Shown: positions 36,805 through 47,205 of the stretch, piece by piece
Numbering within the stretch: position 1 is the stretch's first letter
Layout of the letters: the number at the start of each line of letters is the position of its first letter
Assembly (NCBI GenBank): GCA_037693485.1
Contig: CM075345.1
Location: 117,233,501 to 117,297,500 of the forward strand
Direction of reading: 5' to 3'
Length of the DNA stretch: 64,000 nt
DNA from: Kitagawia praeruptora
Taxonomy: Eukaryota; Streptophyta; Magnoliopsida; Apiales; Apiaceae
The notes under the pieces: model-generated
Seen by the model: only the letters and a program-made list of their open reading frames with translations
Told to the model about the DNA's origin: nothing
Databases searched by the model: none
Position numbers and translations under genes: made by a program

Positions 36805-37758
36805 TCAGTTAGGAGAAAAAGCAAATAGATTCACATATTTACGAATTAGTAATAAAATTATGATGTGCATATATGCCTTAGATCCATTGAAAGGTACGAA
36901 AACTTTCAAGAACCTATCATGCTCAAGAGACTTGGAAACATAAAAATAGCTAGAAAAGTCATCAGAATAATCATAATAAGTACGACTCATATACTCCTCC
37001 CAAATCGGATCCTTATACTCTAAAGCAAGATTTTCAACTTCCTCAATCTTAACTTCCTTCTCTTTTATAATTGGACACTCATCAGTTTTAATCTCGTCTA
37101 CCAATGTATTAAGCTCAAAATTTTCTAGATTTGGTAGAATTTCAATTGCATCCAAATTATCATTAATGCGCATGGGACAATTATCAACTACACAAGTAGA
37201 CTCATCAGACACAACATTATCATCAATTGCTAAACAAGAATCATGGCATAGAAGAAAATTGACACAAGGGGGAGTTCGATAACAACCTTCATGCCACACT
37301 GCTCGAACTTCCCAAATAAAATTATTTAGTTTAGCATTCTCCTCGTACCAAGCTATTGAATCACATGGAATATCATTGTCACTAGCAATCTCTAAAGTTG
37401 GTTCATCAAAAACTCCCAAAGAAAGTAAGGGAGGATTAGACTTAGTTCCTTGAATCATTTTATTGAGCGCAATCTCCCAATCAGCAGGTAAAGAAGGATT
37501 AGACTGAGTTAAACTCGTATCAACATCATTACACATATATGGATAAACATCATGATGATATTGATTTTCAAACGAATATGAATAATCATTGCTAGGGGCA
37601 TATGGAGCATAAAATGAGTTCTCAGAATAGAACGAATTCACCTGATATGCATTACAATCCTCATAGGAATTGAATTGTGGGTAAGGATTGAAGTCTTGAT
37701 ATTGTTCCTGACTGTTGTAGAAATTCTGAGCATTGTTCCAACCAAAGTTGTACTCCAT
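36805..37758 (-). CDS. Orphan ORF of the Tat/Athila-type retrotransposon, 317 aa, function unknown
   Basis: The reading frame is intact, with no stop over 317 codons. It begins about 155 bp inside the primer binding site, where gag would normally begin, but no zinc knuckle, protease or capsid motif is seen. The N-terminal about 75 residues are rich in Asn, Tyr, Gln and Ser with Phe/Tyr spacing (prion-like composition). Residues about 75-260 are acidic, with several cysteines (for example YRTPPCVNFLLCHDSC). The C-terminus has a basic/hydrophobic segment, FNGSKAYMHIIILLLIRKYV, that could be a short membrane segment. I do not recognise the family. Survival of the frame in an otherwise non-coding element suggests either recent insertion or selection. 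The ATG at 37758 is the first in frame after the primer site. Confidence 0.6.
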   Translation of the reverse strand: MEYNFGWNNAQNFYNSQEQYQDFNPYPQFNSYEDCNAYQVNSFYSENSFYAPYAPSNDYSYSFENQYHHDVYPYMCNDVDTSLTQSNPSLPADWEIALNKMIQGTKSNPPLLSLGVFDEPTLEIASDNDIPCDSIAWYEENAKLNNFIWEVRAVWHEGCYRTPPCVNFLLCHDSCLAIDDNVVSDESTCVVDNCPMRINDNLDAIEILPNLENFELNTLVDEIKTDECPIIKEKEVKIEEVENLALEYKDPIWEEYMSRTYYDYSDDFSSYFYVSKSLEHDRFLKVFVPFNGSKAYMHIIILLLIRKYVNLFAFSPN

Positions 37759-37935
37759 CTAGTCTCTCTCCTCAAAACCTGTTTAAGTTGTCTACCTCAA
37801 AGAACCTGTAGACACACCAAAGAAAGAAATACAAAAAGAAAAAAAAGAAAAATATATACAAAGATAAAATCCAAACTACAAGAAACAATTAACTCAAACT
37901 CAACATTACTGCCTTCCCCGGCAGCGGCGCCAATT

Positions 37936-39219
37936 TGTTAGTAGTATTTTTATGTGTTCATTCGCAGAGAAGGATTGAATGTAATATCAAGCTCAAGTAT
38001 CTTATCTCTCACAATTTAGAAGTGTAAAAGAGTGTTTGGGTTGTTTATAAACTAAATTAAACTAATTATCAATCAAGAATAAAATATATGAGGAAAACAA
38101 TCCAAGAACTGGGGTTCTTCACTTGGTTTCAATGCACATTCAATATCTATGTGACATCTACGTTCTTACTCTGCTGAAAACAATTCTTCTAAGGTTATAA
38201 TGTTCTCTTCCAAGATACAATATAGTATCTACAACTACACCTTGATTGTCACTTCCGTGATACAATCAAAGTACAACCATAAACTAATAAGCACCAAGAA
38301 TTATAAGTCTCACAATTCGCATATTAATCTTCCAATCAAATACTTGAATTATGTCTGTTAAATCATGTACTAAAATTGCAACTCCTCTTCCAAGTTATTA
38401 CAATCCCTAAAATCCAATCAAAGGTTCATGACTCCCTTAATTGTGTTAAGCCCTCAATAACAGATCAGCAAAGCAAGAAAATCACGGATAATTAAACACA
38501 CATGAATACCAAGGAATACTACCCAATCCTCAGATTAGAGATTTAGTTACACATAATTAAAGAAGAAAACAAAACACATGGATTAATAGACGAACTCATA
38601 ATTATAAGAATATAAGAAAAACCTTTAATCTTCAATCTTCAAAGAAAATAATAGTTCTCCAGAAAAATCCCTAAAAGCTGCGTACAAAGTTGTATCTATA
38701 GAATAGTGTTTTTTCTCCCCTATCTCTAAATTAATAACCTAGATGTGTTTACATAGATACTCCAAGTCTTGCCCAGCAAGAAATTACCTTCTATTACAAT
38801 TAGAATTTAAAGAAGGTACCCAAAATTGCCCAGAATACAATTAGAATTAGAAAAAGGGCAAAATAGTAAATTCTCAGCCTTCTATTACAAGATCACGTGC
38901 TCGATTTCATTCAGCATATTTCTTGCACGTGCTATTTATCCCAGATTGTAGAAAATCTCTCAAGCTTCGCGTGGGCAGTAAGATCGCTGAAAACGGACTT
39001 CTAGAACTCCAGATATAGCCAAAACAGTGTAGACTGCGCAACCTACCCGGAAAATCCGAATTTTAATCAATTAAATCTCCAAAAACGACAGAAGCATTGA
39101 TATTCTTGCAAACCTGCACAACTAAGTAAAACACATCAAAACTATAACAAACTTGAGTCCAAAACAATCAATTTAAGCCGATATAGAATGTTCCAAGTGA
39201 ATATAAAATCCACTTATTA
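37936..39219 (-). repeat. Right LTR (5' LTR in element orientation)
   Basis: 1284 bp, plus-strand start TGTTAGTAG. The terminal base pair has decayed (TA instead of CA at 39218-39219). The primer site lies three bases to its left. Confidence 0.92.
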
Positions 39220-39224
39220 GTGGT

Positions 39225-39823
39225 CAAATCTATCGGCCCGTTACGTATTTGAAAAATGCGTAATAAAAAAAGAAACTACCAACCTATTAAGTATTATGAC
39301 ATGCGTAATACCAAAAAATGCAACCTATTAAGTAATTCTCACATGCGTAATAAATTTAATACCCGTATGACAAATGCATAATAGCCATATTACACTTACT
39401 ACAAATGCGTAATACATTTACAATACCCATATACATAATATTTGGGGTTAAATAGTTTCATTTGGGGTTTAACGGGTTCCAATTTTTGGGTTTAGAAATA
39501 ATAAATTTTTTAATTAAAATGTTTAAATTTATATGTATTCCCTTACGGGTTCAATAATTAACTTTTGGGGTTCAACTTTTCCAGTTTTAAAAATATTTAG
39601 AATGACGAATAAATAGTATACGGCTTAGGATTTAGGATTTAAAAATCAGGCCGCTGGGCTCATCAAAAAATTACAAATTGAATTGATCATTTGATTTTAT
39701 GTTTTTTAACCGTGTTTGTAAATATATATTTAGCAAAAAAAAAAGAAAAAATTAATTGTTATTACTCTGATGGAAAATGCGTAACAAGCTATTACCCCAT
39801 CATACAAATGGGTAATAGATACT
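39225..39823. repeat. Array of ATGCGTAAT-type words and a dispersed repeat
   Basis: 'aatgcgtaat' or close variants occur at about 39257, 39302, 39344, 39376, 39406 and 39777. They continue beyond the inserted transposon near 42821 and 42853. The part 39430-39690 is a diverged copy of about 50-360. No coding sequence. Confidence 0.6.
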
Positions 39824-40736
39824 AGAGTAAAGTGCACTTTGTGTACTTGTACTTTGGCCTTGACACTACTTGCAATACCGAACTTCAAAAGTGAGCATTT
39901 GAAATACAGCAGTTGTTATTTCGTTACAGATTGTGTACTTCCGTTTGTCTGGCATTAACTCCGTTAAAAGACCAGGGTATCTATGTCTTTTCACAACCAT
40001 TTCTCTACAACCGTCCAGTGTCCACCCATCTCCTCTACAACCGCACGCAGTTTCTCCATTTTCGCCTATTTCTTCTTCTTCAATAGCCACACATCCGTTC
40101 TTCCTCCAACCCACTTCCGTTCTCCACCATTTCACCTATGTTCCCCATCTCCTTCTCCTCCGCCTGCAATTCATACCCCTCCCACCTCCATTTCGCCACC
40201 AACCAACTCTGATCTTGTACCACCGAACTCCAACCCACCACCATCGCCCCATCTCCTTCCCCTCCACAGCCCCGCCCGCCGCCACCACAACACCCACACC
40301 ACTACCAGCCAACTCCCTTCTCCTCTGTTCTTCTTCATCGCGTCCACCCAGCTCCGGCGCCCACCCCATCTCCGTTCACCTTCACCAACAGACATCCAAC
40401 CACCAGCCAACCTCGCACTCACCATCCTCCTTTTGCCCTTCTCCACCCACCTATTCCTTGATAAAATCAGTTTGTTCCCTCGAGATTCTTACAAAGCTAA
40501 ATTTTTTACACATACCCATCTCATAAAAATCTCATCTTTGCCCTTAAATCATGGGGTTTTAGTTCATACTTGCATAGATAGACACAATTTTGTATCTATA
40601 CATATGGCTTGTTTTTCTGTTTAGTTGATGATTTTGGGTTGATTTATGAACTAGGCTAGTGTTGTTTTCTGATTTAGTGATAAAATATGATCTTTGTTAA
40701 CTCCGTTAAAAGGCCCAAACCATTCTTCATTCTTGG

Positions 40737-40922
40737 TTGCAGATGTTATGTTTGTTGGAAGAGGTATGGTTGAATACGCCAATGAAGGAGGCCTTGTTGT
40801 TGGTTTTACAGGTTCATTGTTACCAAATCTGGAGACAGAGAAATCGGAGAAAACATGACGGCAACCTGCTCAATCTTAATGACTCTTTCAAGTTACAAGG
40901 GAGGATGCTAGAAGTCATGTAA
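40737..40922 (+). pseudogene. LINE reverse transcriptase C-terminal remnant
   Basis: The frame contains EEVWLNTPMKEALLLVLQ, then YQIWRQRNRRKHDGN, the tail pattern ('IW..RN.R.H') of plant L1-type polyproteins after the RVT zinc-binding region. Only about 60 codons remain. The finding rests on this short motif. Confidence 0.5.
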
Positions 40923-41047
40923 TGACTTCCTCGTGGCTCTCTAGTAGGATGAATATGTTCTCTCTTTGCACAAGGAAATTTCTATGCTTAAGAGTAGAAT
41001 ATGCTAGTGTTGGTATTAGCTTTACTCACCTTCGGGTATATTGTATA

Positions 41048-42443
41048 TGTTAGAAAATGGAGTTTTTAGAGCATAATTAATTTATGTTCTTGATGTTAAT
41101 TCCGGATTTTAACGATTGGAAATTGTTCATTGCTATGAGGACTTAAATTTTCCTGTATGGGTCTAAGTAATTTTCTTAGTGAAATCCATAGAGAAATAGA
41201 GTTGAAGTGGGTAGCTTGAAAGAGCTTGAAAATGAGAATGTGTATTTGTCCCACATTAAAATAAATAAAGGGAGTTGTTGGCTTTATATAGAATCACACA
41301 CATGGGTAGTGTACAACTACTAATGTGTATGATAGTGCATGGTGTTACTGTGTGCTCCACGCGCACACACACGCGCGCCGTCGCCGCCCGCCTCGCCATG
41401 CCATGCCACGCCACGTCTCGACTCGGGTCAGGTCGGCTCGGTTGAAGGGCGATTTGGGCGAATATCTCGGCGTCTTGCGTACGCGAGGCGACCTGGGCGA
41501 GGGATTTTATTTTTGTGTTTAAATATATTTTAATTAGAATAAATATATATACATATATATCGATTATGATCAGTACTTGGAATAAATCAGTAACTGGTCA
41601 GACATCTAATACTAATGGACCAAGTCCTGATGAAATCCTGAAGGTACTACCAGATCCTGATGCTTGATCAAATACTGATGGACCTCAAGTCCTGACGGTA
41701 CCAGATCCTGATAATCAAATACTGATGGACGGACATCAGTTCCTAATATTGAGTCCTGAACAGAATTTGATAATATATATTGTATTTATTCGTATAATTA
41801 AAATAAAACTGATATGTGTGGATAAAATATACGTAACTGTTACGATTTATTTAATATAAAATCAGCTGTTACAGCCGTTTTGATTATATTAAATCGACCG
41901 TTTCATTCATATTAAATGGAATGGGGGTTACAATATTGATGAGGGTGGTATCAGTTACGTTTGGTCTCTCTTATAAATAGAGAGTTAAGCTACTGATTTT
42001 ATATAGACCACACCATACATTCTCTTCTCCTCTCTACACTCTCTTTTCCCTTCCTGTTGAAGTTGTTTTACTTGTGGGTTTTTCCGGCGACTGAGGTGCC
42101 AGTCGAAGTCGAGTAGTCTAATTGCTGTGATTACATTACTCGGAGCTGTTTTATCCTGGGAGAGGTGTTGCAAGCTTCCTGACACAGTAAGTGGGGGCAA
42201 TTATCTCTTCAAGAACAGTCAGTACTTCGTGCAAGTCCTGTCGACTCAGCTATTTATTTGTTTGATATACTGCTATAGCTATGGCTACTGTTATGTCTTC
42301 TGTTCTTCCTTTGATATTACAGTTACTGATATGCAAGTTATATACCTTCGTGTTTTGTTTCGTTAATTGTTTGCTTGGCCTTGGCTTGTTAAATACGATA
42401 TATAATTGCCTCTATGTTGCTGTATTAGTTAATATTTCCAACA
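41048..42443 (+). mobile_element. Solo LTR candidate, about 1.4 kb
   Basis: It starts TGTTAGAAAATGG and ends TTTCCAACA, giving the TGTTRG/CYAACA inverted ends usual for LTRs. The flanks are GTATA and TTATA, an imperfect 5-bp duplication. It holds a plausible core promoter ('cttataaatagagag' at 41970-41984) followed by a CT-rich leader. There is also a GC-rich stretch at 41353-41480 and a 50-60-bp triple repeat at 41605-41760. No partner LTR is in the window. Confidence 0.6.
41605..41760. repeat. Triple tandem repeat upstream of the LTR TATA box
   Basis: Three units start 'aatactgatggac' or 'aatactaatggac' (about 41608, 41670 and 41716). The first two continue with 'agatcctgat'. The position 200-350 bp upstream of the TATA box is typical for retrotransposon enhancer repeats; that function is inferred. 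Confidence 0.6.
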
Positions 42444-42806
42444 TTATACATATGGCTTGTTTTTCTGTTTAGTTGATGATTTTGAGTTGTTTGGGAAGAA
42501 GTAAAAGTGAGAGAAAGAGCTTGCAATTGGAACAATTGAAGAAATTATGGCTGTAAATATGTATATATACTTACAAATTCCCGCCAGCTGAAGCCCCTCT
42601 TTCAAAAGCCCGCGCAGAGAAATGGCTGTGAAAAGATAGAGATACCTCTGGCTTTTTAACGGAGTTAACGCCAGACAGACGGAAGTACACAACCTGTAAC
42701 GAAATAACAACTGCAGTATTTCACATGCTCACTTTCGAAGTTCGGTATTGCAAGTGGTGTCAAGGCCAAAGTACAAGTACACAAAGTGCACTTTACTCTA
42801 GATACT

Positions 42807-43403
42807 ATTATCCTTTTAGAAAATGCGTAGCATGTGTTATCCATTCTTAAAATGTGTAATAAATTGATATTTTTAGCTTCCTCACGCTCGTCGATATTCC
42901 TATCATGGGAATTAAAAAAAATGGTATTCTTATCCATTAACCTGATATGTATGGGCCCTAGGCGTACCCAAGAGGAAAATCTGAAGAGCCCAGCAAGTGC
43001 TTGGTCCATTTAATAGAAATTTTAATTTAATTATAATAATTTAATTATATCTTTTAGTACAAATAAAAATTAATTTGAAATATTTTTTATAATAGATCAT
43101 TGAATTTAAAATATAAATTATATACCATAATTTAACAAATTAATTTTATTATGAAATTTGTTAAAAAATGTATAATTTTTTTTAAAAAAGTAATTTTTTT
43201 TATTCTATGCGAGGATCCCTGTTCCCCATTCAGGACGGGAATCGGGGAGTAAAATATTCCCCGTTCGAAAATCGGGACGGGTTCGAATAGCTGGTAAGGG
43301 CTGAGGATCATTATGCTTTAAATGAAGGCCAACTTTAACCTTTTTTTTAATACAAAATACAAAAAAATAACCATTTTCAAAATTTTGGCTAATTTTAATT
43401 CAT
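42807..43403. other. AT-rich intergenic DNA
   Basis: It holds two ATGCGTA-type words continuing the array left of the MULE, then AT-rich sequence and a short GC-richer piece near 43205-43290 ('cccgttcgaaaatcgggacggg'). No gene. Confidence 0.4.
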
Positions 43404-43542
43404 GGGATACCTAACTGTCAGTGGAGTATCCACCTTTATATGAGATACCCAACTGTCAATGGAGTATCCAGTATATGGGATACCCAACTACCAGTGGAGT
43501 ATCTTATACAAATTGGGATACCCAACTGCCAGTGGAGTATCC
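43404..43542. repeat. Four 28-bp repeats with short spacers and inverted ends
   Basis: Copies at 43404-43431, 43442-43469, 43477-43504 and 43515-43542 have the form GGGATACCCAACTGNCAGTG followed by GAGTATCC, with spacers of 10, 7 and 10 bp. The outer GGATAC/GTATCC parts of each unit are complementary. They sit between inverted 'aataaccatttt'-like arms (about 43365 and 43570-43620), suggesting the core of a small TIR element. Confidence 0.85.
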
Positions 43543-43747
43543 AAAAAGCTGAAATTGACCACTTTTTTCAGAATGGTTATTTTTGTTATTTTTACTCAAA
43601 AAATGGTTATTTTTGTAATTTTTTCAGATAAAGATTAATAGTTCTCTTTTGACAAAAGAAAAAAAAAGAAGAACGATTAATAGTTCTCGCCTTTCGGTTG
43701 AATTAATTTCATTTTTTAAAATTTATCGTGTTTTTATTAATAAGTAA

Positions 43748-44109
43748 GGCTCCCGGTCCTCTGCAATTGCAGAGCTTATACAACACAAGGTTCCAGAACC
43801 GTTGGATCAGCCATCCAACGACTCTGATTTAAAAAAAAATTCGTACCGTACCGCAGAAAGTTTCTGCGGTATGGAGAAATTACCAAAATACCTCCAGTTT
43901 TCACATAAAAAATCTACTGTTCACCGTACCGTAGAAAATTTCTACGGTACGTGAACAATGAGAGCATTTTGGTAATTTCTCCATACCCCGGAAAGTTTTT
44001 ACGGTACGATACAATTTCTTTTTAAATTAGAGCCGTTGGATCGTTGATCCAACCGCTCTAAAACCTTGTGTTGCGTAAACAGTCTGGTGCAGCACCTGCA
44101 CCGAACCCC
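43748..44109. mobile_element. MULE-type MITE, 362 bp, multi-hairpin
   Basis: A perfect 9-bp duplication AATAAGTAA (43739-43747 and 44110-44118) flanks ends GGCTCCCGGTCC and GGTGCAGCACCTGCACCGAA followed by CCCC. Inner arms 'gcaacacaagg' and 'gttggatc'/'gatccaac' are inverted. The centre has hairpins ACCGCAGAAAgTTTCTGCGGT (about 43853-43873) and CCGTAGAAAATTTCTACGG (about 43928-43946). It is related to the MITE at 3611-3853. Confidence 0.85.
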
Positions 44110-44118
44110 AATAAGTAA

Positions 44119-44911
44119 ATATAAATTTTGATCCAGAAACTTTGGATAACTTTATCACACAAACCTTTAAAGTAAATAACATTACAATAAAATAATAGAA
44201 ATCACATTTAATAACTTTTATTAGAATTCAACTTAAAATTTAGTTACAATGAATTTACATATCATACACACTATGATAAATTTAAAATATTTTTATAATT
44301 ATAAGTATTAAGTTATGTATGTATACATGTATGTATAACTGGAGCTTATGGACTTGCTCTTTCATCTACAACACGCCAATCAAAACAACAATGACAACAA
44401 ACAAGTAAATATTCCAATTAGCAAAAAAAAAAAAAAGTAACTTGCAGCAAGTACCTTAATTTTGAACTTTAGGTCATCATTGTGTGATTATAATTATACT
44501 GATATTAAATTAAAAAAAATTCATTCGTAATTGTTAATTTTAAATAACTATTATTATTAAAAATAATATATAAATAAAATTATAATTTCATAAATAAATT
44601 ATTTTAATCAATATTAATTATATAAAAAAATAAAAAATTATTATAATAGGTTAAAAAAACCCCACAATGTACCCTTATAAGCCAGTAATTAGCAGAAACA
44701 GAGAAGAGACAAAGCAAGAGAGACAGCATTGTGTAATGGCTATAAGCTTCTTCAATACAGCCAACATAGGTTTCAAGGTACAATTCATTTCCTATATCTA
44801 ATATATACACACACCCTGTTTGTTATATAGCAAAGAAAGTGTACATCAGCTCAGATCTACATATTGCTTTTTTTAGTATCTTGTAAGGTTTTAGAGTCTT
44901 GATTTTGCAAA
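44119..44911. other. Upstream region of the mTERF gene
   Basis: AT-rich, no coding sequence. A TATA-like 'gttatatagcaaag' at about 44821 lies about 90 bp before the ATG and may be the core promoter, giving a short leader. A 'ctataagc' region near 44690-44760 may be transcribed. Confidence 0.35.
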
Positions 44912-46432
44912 ATGAGGTGTTTTCTAAGAAAAAGATTGCATTTTGATTCAATCCTGAGAAACCCATTTCATATATATCCCCAAAACATGCTTGATTCTAT
45001 GAATAGTATGCATAAACCCCACCAAAACCCATGTTTTCTAGAACCTAGGGTTTCAAGAATTAGGCCCTTTTCAGCCCAACCCAATAAATTTCCTGAATAT
45101 GAAATGCCAACTGTAACATGGGGTGTCGTTCAAGGTCGTAAAGAGAAGCTCGTTTCTCGGGTTATAGTTTGTGATTACTTGAAGGGTATAGGGATTATTC
45201 CTGATGAGTTAGAGCAATTAGAGTTGCCTTCTACGGTTGATGTTATGCGTGAGCGGGTTGAGTTCTTGCAAAAGATTGGTTTGACGGTTGATGATATTAA
45301 TGAGTATCCGTTAATGCTTGGTTGTAGTGTGCGCAAAAATATTATTCCAGTGTTGGGGTATTTGGAAAAGGTTGGGATTCAAAGGCAGAAACTTGGGGAG
45401 TTTATTAAGAATTATCCGCAAGTTCTTCATGCTAGTGTTGTTGTTGAGCTTGTTCCGATTGTTAAGTTTTTACGGGGGCTTGATGTGGAGAAGCAAGATA
45501 TTGGTTATGTGCTAATGAAGTATCCGGAATTGTTGGGGTTTAAACCGGAAGGGACGATGAGTACGTCCGTTGCGTATTTAGTTAGTATTGGAGTTAACCC
45601 GAGAGATATTGGACCTATGGTGACACAATATCCATACTTTTTGGGTATGAGAGTTGGTACGATGATTAAGCCGCTTGTGGATTATTTGGTCTCTTTGGGT
45701 TTGCCCAAGAAAGTGTTAGCGAGGATGTTTGAGAAGCGGGCTTATGTACTTGGTTATGATCTTGAGGACACGGTGAGACCAAATGTGGATTGTTTGATTA
45801 GTTTTGGAATTCGAAAAGAAGCTCTTCCTTCTGTTATTGCTCAGTACCCTCAGATTCTTGGGCTTCCTCTGAAAGCCAAACTGTCTTCACAACAGTACTT
45901 CTTTAACTTGAGGCTCAAGATTGATCCAGAAGGGTTTGCTCGTGTTACTGAAAAAATGCCCCAGATTGTTAGCCTGAACCAAAGTGTCATGATGAAACCT
46001 GTTGAGTTCTTGATCGGAAGAGGTATCTCTACCGAAGATGTGGCAAAAATGGTCGTAAAATGCCCTCAATTGCTTGCTTCACAAGTTGGTCTTATGAAAA
46101 ATAGTTTCTACTTTTTCAAGAGTGAAACAGGGAGGCCGTTGAGAGAGCTTGTGGAATTCCCCGAGTACTTTACCTATAGCTTGGAATCAAGGATCAAACC
46201 GAGGTATCATAGACTGAAAAGCAAAGGGATTAAATGTTCCTTGGGTTGGTTCCTTAACTGCAGTGACCAGAGATTCGAAGAAAGGCTGCAGGCAGACTAT
46301 ATTGAGGCAGAGAGTGCTGGTCCATCATTTTATATGGGTGGGAAATTAGATTTACCTGGAAGTGACATTGTATCCGACGATGATGATGAGAGTGATGATG
46401 AAATACTTTATCGACGCACAGTTTCTCTGTAA
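44912..46432 (+). CDS. mTERF-domain protein, MTERF4 (BSM/RUGOSA2)-like, intronless, 506 aa
   Basis: The first about 55 residues are rich in Arg, Ser, Pro and His with almost no acids, as in an organelle presequence. From about residue 85 (VIVCDYLKGIGIIPDELEQLELP) eight or more mTERF helical repeats follow, each with the 'YP.LLG' or 'YPQVLH' signature and 'L..LGI' spacing, to about residue 440. The tail is acidic (SDDDDESDDEI). mTERF proteins bind nucleic acid and act in organelle transcription or RNA splicing. BSM/RUG2 is needed for plastid group II intron splicing and early development. The word order and acidic tail resemble that member best, but paralogue assignment by eye is not certain. 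The ATG at 44912 is the first in frame, and the whole frame is uninterrupted. Neighbours are transposons and the PTST-like duplicate, with no functional link. Confidence 0.85.
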   Translation: MRCFLRKRLHFDSILRNPFHIYPQNMLDSMNSMHKPHQNPCFLEPRVSRIRPFSAQPNKFPEYEMPTVTWGVVQGRKEKLVSRVIVCDYLKGIGIIPDELEQLELPSTVDVMRERVEFLQKIGLTVDDINEYPLMLGCSVRKNIIPVLGYLEKVGIQRQKLGEFIKNYPQVLHASVVVELVPIVKFLRGLDVEKQDIGYVLMKYPELLGFKPEGTMSTSVAYLVSIGVNPRDIGPMVTQYPYFLGMRVGTMIKPLVDYLVSLGLPKKVLARMFEKRAYVLGYDLEDTVRPNVDCLISFGIRKEALPSVIAQYPQILGLPLKAKLSSQQYFFNLRLKIDPEGFARVTEKMPQIVSLNQSVMMKPVEFLIGRGISTEDVAKMVVKCPQLLASQVGLMKNSFYFFKSETGRPLRELVEFPEYFTYSLESRIKPRYHRLKSKGIKCSLGWFLNCSDQRFEERLQADYIEAESAGPSFYMGGKLDLPGSDIVSDDDDESDDEILYRRTVSL

Positions 46433-47205
46433 CAATCTACCTTATAAATCTTTGGATAAAGGATTAGTTTTATCAGTTTTCTGATTTATTAGACAATCCT
46501 TATGCTTTTCTCCTTTCAGTATATGCATCAATATCAATTTTATGGTCTATGTTTGCTGCATCATTAATTTCCAAATATTGAGTTATATCAGTACATATTT
46601 CACCGTGAAGATTAAGTAGAGGCACAGATTTACCCCAAGTAATGAGGAAGGGACCTTTTGAGTCATTATAAATTTACATTATATTTGTGTGATAAAAATA
46701 ATATGTTAGGGCTGTTTGTTCTTCTTGGGTGAATATCTGCTATCGTACATATTATCTGAATGTGACAGAGCAAGGAATTACTTTGAAACTGAATCAGATT
46801 CCTTATTTGCAATAGCATGTCTTTCATACTAATACATGGCCTTTAACAAGCCTTAAGACAGACATGGTGATACAGCATCATCTAAACTAGAACCCTAAAC
46901 TGAGTCAGTTCAGATTGCAAAACAATTTCTTAAGCTGAGTATGCTGCTGTTTTGTGTCCACTTAGAATTTTTCTCGTTGCAATTTCTTTGTTTATACTTA
47001 GCAATGCTGCTGATGAGGAGATTCTGAAATATGGTGAACGGGATTAATGGTTTAGGCAGTCATTGTTCTTTAAATTTTGTAATGGTACTTTGGTTATAAT
47101 CTTCACAATTTTTTATATGTATCTGTGCTTAATTTTTTAAACTATGTGTTGTCTCTATTTTGGTAGATGCTCTATTTTAGTAACGTTTTCAGAATTAAAT
47201 ATGTA
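46433..47205. other. 3' flank of the mTERF gene
   Basis: Presumed 3' UTR and intergenic DNA. No exon-like or repeat structure recognised. The PTST-like duplicate starts abruptly at about 47206. Confidence 0.4.

Larger units (their letters stand above)
32307..39219 (-). mobile_element. Non-autonomous LTR retrotransposon of Tat/Athila (Ty3-gypsy) type, complete, 6.9 kb
   Basis: LTRs lie at 32307-33569 and 37936-39219, flanked by a perfect 5-bp duplication GTGGT (32302-32306 and 39220-39224). Orientation is minus. The primer site, complementary to tRNA-Asp (TGGCGCCGCTGCCGGGGA), is at 37915-37932. The purine tract AAGTTTGGGGGTG is at about 33571-33584, next to a 'gaggacaagca' word. These are known marks of Tat/Athila-lineage elements. 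No protease, RT, RNase H or integrase is encoded. The only long ORF is 36805-37758. The interior also holds a 50-bp-period GC palindrome array, an ATT microsatellite and a nested hAT element (34981-35948). Confidence 0.92.
39824..42799. mobile_element. Mutator-like element with about 190-bp TIRs, nested insertions inside
   Basis: 39824-40015 and 42612-42799 are inverted copies, starting AGAGTAAAGTGCACTTTGTG and differing at roughly one base in twelve. Flanks share AGATACT (39817-39823 and 42800-42806), 7 bp rather than the 9 bp usual for MULEs. The left inner part (about 40010-40450) is C/T-rich and open in several frames (Pro/Ser-rich), but shows no domain. Inside are a LINE remnant, a solo-LTR candidate and a 40-bp direct repeat (about 40600-40644 and 42445-42489). 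No MURA transposase is visible. Confidence 0.75.

Noticed and set aside
39933..40624. Overlapping Pro/Ser/Thr-rich frames of about 200 codons on the plus strand, and Gly/Arg-rich frames on the minus strand
   Set aside because: The C/T-rich interior of the MULE leaves several frames open at once. No domain or start context supports a gene.
41325..41533. Arg/His-rich frames over the GC-rich stretch of the solo-LTR candidate
   Set aside because: Composition artefact of CG-rich repeats in an LTR.
43404..43542. CRISPR array
   Set aside because: Repeats with spacers superficially fit, but spacers are only 7-10 bp and AT-rich, there are no cas genes, and this is plant nuclear DNA.
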